Shown here in pieces: positions 26,067 through 41,625 of a stretch of DNA of 64,000 nt. Under the pieces are notes generated by a model, which searched no databases, had not been told where the DNA came from, and was given only the letters and a program-made list of their open reading frames with translations. The position numbers and the translations under genes are program-made. Source of the DNA: Cucumis sativus (taxonomy: Eukaryota > Streptophyta > Magnoliopsida > Cucurbitales > Cucurbitaceae); assembly GCF_000004075.3 (NCBI RefSeq), contig NC_026657.2:7936001-8000000 (forward strand), given 5' to 3'. The first letter of the stretch is position 1; every line of letters starts with the position of its first letter.

Positions 26067-29000
26067 TTACATCATTTTGGTTCTCTTATTACTGGATGTA
26101 CAATTTCTAATGCCTCTACAAGTCACAGAATAAGGTGCCGAGGCAGATTGAAGAGAGGGTGACTTTTCAAGATATGCGTACCTTTCATCGCCGTTCCAAT
26201 ACAAAATGATCCGATTCGTGCAAGAGTGTGACCAGCTATCACCTGATCAGTTCGATGGAATCATAATGCTTGAAGACATCCAAGTGAGTGCAACAACGTA
26301 ATATGTCAACAATGAATTTCAACGGTGGAAGGTAAGGGGTGACTTAAAAGGACATACCCAATGCAAGAGTTAATTGGAATGAGCCTTCGGCGAACTTAGT
26401 CGTCACCTGATTAAATAGAACAACCTGCCACACGGTTGAAGAAAAGAGGGCAAAAATGCAAGAAAGACGGAAAAAACATTATTAGAATAAACGTAAACGT
26501 CAACAGGAGTATGTTAGAAGGAACATGATATGTAAAATAAAAACGGTAGAGTGACATAACCAAGCATATATGAATTTCTCTTAGTATTGGTTGAAAAGTA
26601 AAAAGATGCATATTCAGAATATTGACATGATATGGAAAGAGCATGGAAGAACATTATCTACTTAAATATCGTTTCTTCAAATAGATGAATTTACATATAT
26701 CATGCTCAACCTTATGTTAAAGCTAAGACATTCGAGGCCAGTGAATTATCATTGCAAATCAACCAAATGGAGGTCAGTGGAACTCATCAACTGCAAGGAA
26801 GATGACATTCTTTTACAATTAACTATATAGCATATGCTACTCATATCAATTTAAGTTGATACCTAATCGTATATTTGAGTTAGTTCGAAACATTATAACG
26901 AGAGATGGTTGATTCTTACAGCCAAACTGAACTTCTTGGCCAGCTTCATGAACTTAAGAGCCATTTCACTGAGCAACCGTGTCCGGAGGGCCAAATCATC
27001 AAAATTTTGGCGAAAATGGAATGTCACACTATCAACTATGACAACCTTAACCTGCAAAGAAATAGTCGGTAATTTTCAGAACATTTGAACTGTAGGCCGA
27101 CAAACGAGATGTAGAAGAAAACCATTTAATTAATAACAATGGTTATAAATATCCAATTCAAGAAAAGCAACAACGTACTCTAGACAAAAGAAGAAGCTTC
27201 CAAGTAGCATGGCATCATTAAGTAATGTAATACAAGATAAACTTGAAAGACGAGGGAACTACACATATCTGAATCAGTTACCTCACGCTAACAAAAAATT
27301 TAGAAGTTCAAAGAAAAATCTACCTACATCTTTGTGCTCAGTAATGAACTTGTCCAGATAATTTATTAGAGCAATTTGCTCTGTGTAGCTGCAGACACGA
27401 AAATAAAATATATTTTCCAAGATATCTTTCGGTTCGATTTGAATTTGATGAGGTATTGCATTCTTCTTTAGTAAGACACTGTAATCTGACATATCCTCTA
27501 TACATGCTTCAGCAATCTGCAAAGCACGCTCCACCATAAAGCTCCCTTCTGTATCTAGAAATCAAGGAAAGCCATATCCCTAACTAGATTGCAATTTCAA
27601 GCAAAAATGTCGAAAGAACCAGGAGCAAAATCTGGAAGGGAACCTACCTACCTATATAAACTGCTTTTCCACCTACCCCACCAAATGCACCTGGAATTTG
27701 GACATTTACCGCAAGTTGAATCCTGTTACCCCATACAGAAAGACCATGACGTTTTATTTCTGACCAGCATAGAACCATTTTCATATTGGGAAAGAAACAT
27801 ATAACAAATATTCATACCCAAGCTGTGTTTTACCTATGCCCGGTACTCCACCTGGCATAAAGAAAGAGATTTTTTAAAATGCTCATATTGCTAGAAGCAT
27901 AGTAAAAGAACATGAGTTGACATTATATTATAAATAAATAAAATAAAGTGCACTATTCTTTACAAAATAAAGAGGAAAAAACAACGCATTCAATATACAT
28001 AATAATACAACTGACCAGAAGAAAGGATATTGCTCACTAACCAATTTCCGTAACTTCACTGACATTAATTCCTCCGCCAAGAAGGTTATCTAAATCTGCA
28101 CAAGATGTGGTAATACGTGGAATGAACTGCTCTTTGTGAAGCATATCCCAAGCAGTCTCCGCACCTGTACTATATAAGATATCAAATTAGATATCTGAAA
28201 TGACATACATTGATCAGAACTAACTCCGCGATATATAAATAATAATTAGAAAATAACTAAATGACTAAATATCAAAGTCATTTAAAAAGACAACAAAAGC
28301 ATATACATCATATACATCAATGCATTGACTGATAATACATCTACGTTAATATTTAAAACAGCTAATCTACAGTAAATGAGCACGTCAAGGTATATCATAA
28401 GATATTTACACTTTTGATAAAGTATTATCCACATTCATTGGGGTAATGATAGAAACTCGTAACAATTGTTCAATACGAATAACTTTTTTTGCAGAAGAAA
28501 TGAGATACACACAAATACATCATTACCAATTTAGGGAAATAAACCACTATGGGATAAGTTAACAATATAAAAAATATATTATTATATAAAACACAGTTGA
28601 AGCTTCATTTAAATGGGCCATACCTATGACAAATTGTCATTAAAATATTTTAGAGAGAAGAGCCAGTTTTGTCTATTCCTTGATCTATCTGCTTTTATTT
28701 GGAGTAAATTAGGAAGTACTCATCTTTGAAGAAGAATCTTCAGATCCAATAAAATGACGACATTTAAAACAAACCACATGCACCATATGCATAAGTAACA
28801 CAGTTCAGAATTTTCTTCTTTGTTTCCCTTTCAAAAAATCAACTATGCAAAGAGGAAAATGTACCATTAACAATAGCACCACTCCCGTCTGACCTGTCCA
28901 GCCCACGACCATGTGATGCAAGCTTGAGAACATCAAAAGCTTCATTGTTCGAGATTTCCAATTCTGAATCACATGAGAAGGCTTGTAAGAAGCCCTCAAT

Positions 29001-30038
29001 ATCCAAAGACAAGGATTTAAAGTAAAAATTAAAATAACAAGATCGATGAATCTGAGCAGGAAAGTATAACTAAATATATAAAATTAAGAGTAATACACGT
29101 AGTATAAACCACGGCATGATGAGAGGAAAATCCCCCAAGACAAGTTCATTTTCATGAAAATTTCTTACAAATAAGCTGAAGTGCGTGAATTTTGGGTTAC
29201 TAAAAATGGAGAAAAAGGCCATGCTTCCATCCAATCATAGTTTAAGATCAAAGACATGCTACGTTATTTGTTTATTTTAACAAGGATGTTGAGAAGATTG
29301 ACAGTTCAAATAAATTCCCTTCGAGGCAGTAAAGATCGACTGCTTGAAATTAATAAAACACGACGAGAGAAGCAAGTTAAAGTTGAAACATCTTCTTTAA
29401 GGACCAACAATAACAGCCTTTTCAAATACCTAACCTTAAGAGTATAGTAAAAGGAAGAATTAACCAATGCTGTGTATAGTTTTGGTCTTCAAAACTGTTT
29501 GATTAATTCCAATAGGAACTTGCAAGGATATAAAAATAATTTCCGTCCGAAACTCAACACAAATCTAATCCAATCCAAAGAAGTATGGTAATCATGTAAC
29601 AATCGTTGCAATTAACATCTTTAAGACAGTCAAAATATCTAAGACTCTAATGGTCTTTTCCTATTTCAAGTTCTGTTCAGGATCGCCAATTGCTTAAGAG
29701 GTTAAACATTCCTGCAATGAAAATTAATCTGTCTGTTCCAATTTCAACTTCCTTGATCAAAGACTCGGGCGTCGAGTTATATCATACAAGTGGAGAAACA
29801 CACGACAAATATAGAGAAACAACATATGTACAAAGTTCGAGAACAAATGACAAACAATAGATTTTGAAGCAAAAAATAGAAGTTGAAAAAGAAGTTCGTT
29901 GATGAGAGAAAGAAGAGCAATGATACCTCGAGCAAGGTCGGAAGGAGAAACGGAAGCGAGAGAGGAGAGAGTAGTGTAGCCGGATGAAATCAGTTTACCC
30001 CGAAGCGTGGCGGAGATGGGTAACCTCCCGACCTCCAT
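26067..30038 (-). CDS. RAD51C: RAD51C recombinase paralogue
   Basis: RecA-family ATPase that works with RAD51B, RAD51D and XRCC2/XRCC3 partners in homologous recombination and meiosis. Nine exons: 30038-29927, 28963-28865, 28164-28042, 27851-27818, 27722-27652, 27554-27328, 27051-26920, 26424-26358, 26242-26067. They splice to 346 residues, close to other plant RAD51C proteins. The N-terminal helical domain begins [20 protein letters not shown]. Walker [11 protein letters not shown] straddles exons 3 and 4 at about residue 112. Walker B KVVIVDSV is at about 224-231. [11 protein letters not shown] and [16 protein letters not shown] follow. The C-terminus is basic (SSNKRTKMM). The exon 6 donor was placed at 27327/27326 because the GT four bases further on gives an immediate stop. 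Confidence 0.94.
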
Positions 30039-30342
30039 TTTCGGTTCCTCTATGGATCTCGAAGAGACACTATCGGCTATCGCAAGAAGAAAATGAAAGG
30101 AAATGGAGTGTTCTCGCGCGCGCAGAGTCACTGCCGCCTAAATTCTTTTACGTTGAATTGAGAGTGTTCTTTTATGGTAATTCTCTTTTCTAATTTAAAT
30201 TTCAAAACTAAATAAAATAAAATAAACGCTAACAAAACAAATATTTACTAAATATAAAAAAATTAGATTTCTTCAGTAATAAATTTTATTACTATGTATA
30301 TTAATATAATGACAGAAGCATACCCATCTGAATGGTAAAATT

Positions 30343-30798
30343 GAATTGGGTTGGGTTGAGACATTTTCAACCCAACCCATACTTTTGGGTTATTTAGTTT
30401 CTAATCCAACCCAATTCATATTTTACGAGTTTTTGGATTGTGTATATAATCTTTTTTTAATGTTTTTTCCATTTTATAGTTTATAAGATGGTAGAAGTTT
30501 GAAATGTTTAAATTTCAAACATACATAATTCAAACTTTTATACAATAAATTTAAGATTTATATATCTTTAATTTTTTTATTAAAATAATATTTATTTATT
30601 TATATATTATATTAATTCGGGTTGAGTTTGATTGAACCAAAATTTTCAACCCTCCAACCCGAGGCCCAACCCAACCCGAAAAAATCAAAAAAATTTAACT
30701 CAACCAAACTCATATTTTAACCTAACTCAATTCAACATTTATAATATGGGTTGGGTAATTCGGATTATTGGGGTTCAACGCATATTTGTACACCCCTA
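30343..30798. mobile_element. AACCCAACCC-rich repeat, probable truncated hAT-type MITE
   Basis: GGGTTGGGTT blocks in both orientations cluster at 30348-30420 and 30640-30760. The right edge reads TTTGTACACCCCTA, the inverse of TAGGGGTGTACAAA, which resembles terminal inverted repeats of plant hAT-type MITEs. I see no matching left terminus, so the element appears truncated. There is no coding capacity. Confidence 0.4.
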
Positions 30799-31395
30799 CT
30801 CATCTCTATTAATGTCCATATAGAATCTGACATTTTTTATGTTGTGAATATTTAGTTAAATTTGCTATTTTTTATTATTTTTCAATTACATAACCATCCC
30901 AATAATTATTATATTTACACTTTTTAAATTTCAATTATAAACTAATATTAAATTTGGACCCACAAATGAAAAAAAGTTAAACCGTGGCACTTATGTTAGA
31001 GTTTATATTGTGTTATATAAGTTTGGAGGTCTAATTTAACCCAATTTTAACATTCAAATAACTTTAAAAGGTTGATTTTGTAAAAGTTTAAAGTTTAATA
31101 ATATAATTTGTACTTTTACGTTAGTTTTACAAAATAATTTTAAAAAAACAATTTTCTACTTTTATCCATAAATTTAAAACATTGGGATCCATTTGTAATT
31201 TCGATTTCACCATAAACTTAGTTAAAACATACCAATTTTTGCCCCATGTTATCTTTGACAAGAAGGGATGTAAAAATTTCCCTTAACTCACTATTTTAAA
31301 TATCATAATTTTTTTCACAATTTTGAGTTTGGTCAGTGAATAATTTGTCCCTACTTTTTATTTTTAGTAATTGTTAAAACAAAATTGTGAAATTT

Positions 31396-31464
31396 TCAGC
31401 AGTGATAGACAAGATTCGAACCTAGAATATTTGGACTTTGAAGGGACAGAGTCATTATACCAAA
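31396..31464 (-). repeat. tRNA-like relic or SINE head fragment
   Basis: The minus strand contains TTTGGTATAATGAC (31464-31451), resembling an A box, and TAGGTTCGAATCTTG (31424-31410), a close match to the Pol III B box GGTTCGANTCC. They are about 30 bases apart, but no cloverleaf can be drawn with confidence. Best read as a degenerate tRNA or a tRNA-derived SINE fragment. Confidence 0.35.
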
Positions 31465-32264
31465 GACAAAATTTAATAACAATAAAACATTATTTAATGT
31501 ATGTTGTAATCTAATACTTCAAAATTAATATTAAAATACAGAAATCGAAAATGTGGAAGGACATGCTCCTTGACCCTTTGATATATCAACCCCTCCTTTA
31601 CAGCAATGTGAATTGTCAAGAATGACAATGGGACGAAGCAGGGTCGGAGATGCACTCTCCCTCGTCTCTTCATCATTCTTCGTCCGAAGATTGGGTTCCG
31701 AGAAGAGAAAATTCCCACTTTTTATTTTTTAAATATTTTTTATTTACTAAGTTAAATTTTAGTATTTTGTATTGAAATTGTAAATATGCTAGGTAACAAA
31801 TTAGTATTATTATTGTTTTATTTATCTAAATTTACAATTAATACATAACATGTCAATATTTGTTACAAAATAACTGTCTAAAACATCCACTTCAAAGATC
31901 TAAGGTGACAAATGATCCAAATTTTAAAAGAAAAAAAAAATGTGAAAAAAGGTCTCTGTTTTTCTTTTATAAATGAGAATATGATACAAACTGTAACAAA
32001 TATAAGAGTCTTCTTAGTTGTAAGTATGATACAGGTGAATCACTACATAATGCAACATATCGATGGCATATCTCATGAAACCAACCAAAATCTCCCAATA
32101 AGTTAACAGAAGGCATTGAGCATTGGAAGTTCCGCATTGATGGCCCGGGTGCTTCATCGAGCTCCTGATATGATTCCATTTGTTGTCTAAGAAGTCGCAC
32201 ATGGAAGAAGAGATGCAAAAGAATGCAAATTCCTTTTGTTGGAATTTGGGAACTGAAGCTACAG

Positions 32265-37051
<4,787 letters not shown>

Positions 37052-38059
37052 GTATTCAATTTCTATTTTTATGTTTTATTTTTTAATTTATTTTAATTAT
37101 AAAATTTGGACAAATCACAAATAGTGATGTCATTTCTAAAAATAAAAATATGATGTTTCAAATTAAAATTGAAAAAAAATATATTGTTTGATGGATTTTT
37201 AGTATTTTGATCCTGACTATTAGATTAAATTAAATATTATTATTTAAACGATAAACACTAAAAATTGACTTAATTTAGCTTAAATGTTATATAAAATTTT
37301 AATACAACTTATTGAGTTTATAAGCTATGTTTATAGATAAACAAATCAAAACACATAAAACTCACTTGATAACTCGAGAAGGTTTTACTCAAAAACAAGT
37401 TTGTGGATCATAAAATACTATAGAACTTATTTAATTGTTTACAAAAATTGTCGAATCAAATCCCGAACCCAACGTTCAAACGAAATAAACTTCTTTATCT
37501 TATTCTTTGATGTCTGTTTCTATCTCATTCATCTTGCTTTATTGACTTGAATTTTTTTTCATTAACATCTCCTTCAAGTTTGTTTCCTTTATTCCAAATG
37601 CATCAAATATGCAATTTTCTTCTTTTGCTTTTCCCCTTTTGTCCTCCATCTCTCACTTTTTGGACGAAGAAGCATCTTGTTTGAGGGTGAACATTACAAG
37701 AAGATGTATCATACAATTTCAACAAGTATTTAAATTGAGTTATTTAATGTTAAAATTGATCCAAGTAAATCTTAAATTTTGCTACGAGTAAATCAATTCA
37801 ATTGCTTAACTTACATTTCAACCTATCAAAAGAGAAGAGGTTGGATTTCAAATCACCAAAGTAGAGAAAAAAATCTTTAAATTTCGAATAAATCTAACAA
37901 ACCATATTCCATGCTAAAGTATTGAACTTTCACCAATGCGTAGGCGCGGGTAAAACGAACCGAACCAACTCCAAATTTTTGCTGGAAGGATCATGACAAA
38001 CATGAAGCTTACTTCAAATTTCAGGAGAAAGATGCACAAATTTTAGTCCACAGAGAACG
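37052..38059. other. shared bidirectional upstream region, 1,008 bp
   Basis: Separates the divergent starts of the t6A synthase (minus) and nitroreductase-like (plus) genes, so both promoters must lie here. AT-rich, with no recognisable repeat or ORF of interest. 37609-37791 is a 60-codon ORF without motifs. Confidence 0.7.
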
Positions 38060-41000
38060 ATGCCTTCGTTGCTTCCTTCTGCAAGGTTCTTCAACTTCTG
38101 GAACCCACCTGCCCCTCCCATTTCCCTTTTTTCTCTTTCCCCTTCCTCTTCAACCACAGTCTCACTTCACAGTCACAGAATCCTCTCATTATCCGCCATG
38201 GCTATGTCCTTCTCTTCTTCCACTTCCACTCCCAAAACCCACCTCGAACAAGACGATCAAAACCTCTCACAAGTACTCAAATACCACTCCCAAACCAAAC
38301 ATGGCTTCTCCAACTACGCCAGAGGCCCCCATGGCCTCGATTGGGCCAATCAGCCCAACCCCTTCCGCCGCTACATCTCTGCTCCTCTTCTTCCTCTTTC
38401 CCATTTCCCAATTCTCAACCAAACCGCCGCATCTGATGATGAAACCCATGAAGCTTCTCTGTATGATTCTCTGTTCGTCTCGTTGCCTCCTCCAAAACCC
38501 GTCTGTAAAGCTACAATTTCTCAATTCTTCTATGATTCTTTGGCTCTTTCTGCTTGGAAATCTACTGGGTTTTCGACATGGTCGCTGAGAGTTAATCCCA
38601 GTAGCGGGAATTTGCATCCAACTGAAGCGTATTTGATTGCTCCGCCTGTAACCTCGCTCTCGGATTATGGTTTTGTTGCGCATTATGCTCCTAAAGAGCA
38701 CGCTTTGGAGATTAGAACTCAAATCCCACCTGGGTTTTTCTCTAAATTCTTCCCTGAGAACAGTTTTCTTATTGGGTTGTCGTCGATTTTCTGGCGGGAA
38801 GCTTGGAAGTACGGCGAGCGAGCGTTTCGGTATTGTAATCATGATGTCGGTCACGCCATTGCGGCGGTTGCCATGGCTGCCGCAGGACTTGGGTGGGATG
38901 TGAAGGTTCTTGATGGACTGGGTTATGCTGATTTGAAGAAGCTCATGGGGCTACACACTTTTCCTGAGTTTGAAATTCCGTCGCAGCCGGTGAAGGGTTC
39001 GTTTCCGGTGATTGAATTCGAGCATCCTGATTGTGTGCTTGCTGTTTTCCCTTCTGGCACTGCTGACTTTTCCATGAATTATGAGGAATTAAGCTCTGCA
39101 GTATTGAAATTCAGTGAGTTAGACTGGAAAGGAAAGCCGAATTTGCTCAGCAAACAGCACATTTGCTGGGACATAATTTACAGAACGGCCATGGCCGTTG
39201 AGAAGCCACTAACAGGGGAAAGTGGATCTTTAGTTGAGCCATTTCAGAGCAGTGGGGTTCTTGGTGAACGTCCATACAAGGGCTTTACTTGGAGGGAAGT
39301 TGTGAGGAAGCGCAGGAGCGCAGTGGACATGGATGGTGTTACAACAATGGCGAGAGATACATTTTATCAGATTCTACTCCATTGTGTGCCTTCAGGTTCT
39401 ATAGAAGGGGAGAGGCAAAGGAGAGAATTGGCACTGCCGTTTCGTGCACTTCCATGGGACGCTGAAGTTCATGCTGCTCTGTTCGTTCATAGAGTGGTGG
39501 GCTTGCCACAGGGTTTGTACTTTTTGGTGAGAAACGAAGATCATTTCGATGAGCTGAAGAAAGCAACCAATCCAGATTTCAAGTGGGTGAAACCTGATGG
39601 TTGTCCCAGCAGTCTCCCTCTGTATGAACTACGGAGAGGCAATTATCAGACACTTTCCAAGCGACTGTCATGTCATCAGGTTGGTTTATCTTCATTTCCA
39701 TTGCCTATTTAGTGAATGTTTTTGCCAGTTTTGTTGAGACGTAGTATGCATTCAACGTCTACCTGAACTAAACTTCTTACAAAAATTGTCGAGCCATGTT
39801 GAAAAAGCCCTGTTGGTTCCCTAATAGGTTGTACCTGACATACACATAAAGAGAAACTATCAATTTCACATGAGATAATACTCGTGTCTTGAGTCCACCG
39901 GTAGATTTGCTAGATAGATATCTGGACAAGCAACTAATCAAAATAAATTTTCGATAGTGGACAACCAAACTCAATAATATCTGTACAACTTAAATTATGG
40001 GTACAGACTGTCACCTCACTAGCCGCAGCAAGCGGTTGCGCAACTGTTGAATTTTCATTCTATGTTTCCTGCACCATCCTAGTCTTAAACTCTTAAGTGG
40101 TCATTCCAGTACCCTTCTGAATATTCTTTGCTAGTTAGGAAGTATGCTTGCAGATGTAGATGGAATATTCCTGTCCAACCACCTATTTAATGATGAGATT
40201 CAAAAAATTTAACCCAAGTATGGAATATTGCAGCTGGAGACGTTATTAGTTATGGTAATCTACGTTGCTTTTGCTACAGAAACCTGGTTTTTTCCTTCAT
40301 TTTGGATATTTCCACCTTCACAATGTAACCAAATTGTCGTCATTTTGTATGTTGCTTATTTTAGCTGTCACATTATTTTGTTTGAAAAATTCTTTGTCTA
40401 AGAACATACACACCAGGTCAGTTACAATGAACATTATTGTGGCACACTAATGCATCGATAAACAAATCATTGTCAACTTAATTTTGTCTTTATAGTTTAG
40501 CTAGATATGATCCTTTTCCATACAGGACATTGCCAGTGATGGGTGTTTCAGCTTGGGAATGATTGCTCACTACGAGCCTACGTTACGTGAAAAAGGGGTT
40601 CACATGTATCCTCGACTCTTCTGGGAGACTGGAGTTATTGGGCAGGTGTTGTACCTTGAAGCGCATGCTGTCGATATATCTGCAACTGGAATTGGTTGCT
40701 TCTTTGATGATCCCGGTAAGATAAATGTTGTAATTCTACTGACATGCTGAAATTTATCATTCTTGTACATTTACGAAATTGGAAACATATATGCATAGTA
40801 CAGTAACAAGTAGTTCAAATATAATAACAGATTGAAGAGATGGAGTATGATAACAGATTGGAGGGATCAGGATAAGATAAATAAAGACACATCTTTTCCT
40901 GATTTTATTTCTGTTGTTTATCTTGACACGCCATATGCCATGGATTAGAGCCAAACTTGCGGTGGTTAAGGATTCATCAATTGACATGAATTGCTATACA

Positions 41001-41625
41001 TTGTTGTGACTGGAGGGTCCTTTCCTGCTTTACACTATTCTAGCATGCAATTTGTGTAGGAATACTAGTCCAGAAGGCAAAAACCAGTTGGTTGACACCC
41101 AAAAAGACAGTCATAGAATAGTAATCATAGACTATGCTATAAAGTAAGACTGAAAAAAGTGAGATGGTGGGTTACAGCGTAAGTTGAGAATAGGAAAAAC
41201 ATGAAGCACAAGCACAAACATTTAATCCAAAGCTAAAATGATGGGGGGGAGGGGGCGCATTTAGATGAAGCTCCAAGAACTTGAACAGGCTCTAAGTCTT
41301 TCAGGCATCAACTTGGCCGAGAGAAATTTACTGCTTCCATAGATAATAATTTTAGTGATATCAAGTTATTTAGACCCATAGGCGATGTACTATGATGAAT
41401 ACCTTTCAAACTTCTGACATCGTGTCTTGTGAAAAGTTGATAAGTGTATGTTATGCACTCATTCCTCAATCCCTCCTCTATTTTCTTTGTTTTGCAGTAC
41501 ATGAAGCGCTTGGGTTGAAAGGATCAAACTTCCAGAGTCTATATCATTTCACTGTGGGAGGTCCTGTCTTGGACAAACGAATAATGAGCCTACCAGCGTA
41601 TCCTGGCCCCAACGTGGATTCTTAG
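38060..41625 (+). CDS. SagB/ThcOx-type nitroreductase family protein
   Basis: A plant protein with FMN-dependent nitroreductase-type domains; its substrate is unknown. Three exons, 38060-39679, 40526-40715 and 41498-41625, give 645 residues. The first about 60 residues are Ser-rich with few acidic residues and may be an organelle transit peptide. A second in-frame start, MAMSFSSSTS, lies at 38198. The first nitroreductase-like domain has SAWKSTGFSTWSLRVNPSSG followed by NLHPTEAYLI (about residues 160-195), the hallmark of SagB-type oxidoreductases. A second domain begins near RKRRSAVDMDG (about 415) and contains GLPQGLYFLVRN. Exons 2 and 3 complete it with EAHAVDISATGIGCFFDDP and HFTVGGPVLDKRI. 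SagB enzymes of bacteria oxidise azolines in peptides; any such role here is unproven. Confidence 0.9.

Larger units (their letters stand above)
30039..32264. other. intergenic between RAD51C and the t6A synthase gene
   Basis: Holds the RAD51C promoter (30039 to about 30200), an AACCC-rich repeat, a tRNA-like relic and AT-rich spacer. 31967-32264 is the t6A synthase 3' flank; its ORFs (31967-32382) are other-frame readings of the last exon and tail. A 74-codon ORF at 31494-31718 has no known motif. Confidence 0.6.

Noticed and set aside
27324-27328. Alternative RAD51C exon 6 end at 27324
   Set aside because: It puts a stop codon directly after the junction and breaks the Walker B exon; the 27328 end gives the family sequence.
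38267-38854. 195-codon minus-strand ORF
   Set aside because: Antisense shadow of the nitroreductase-like exon 1; no domain features.
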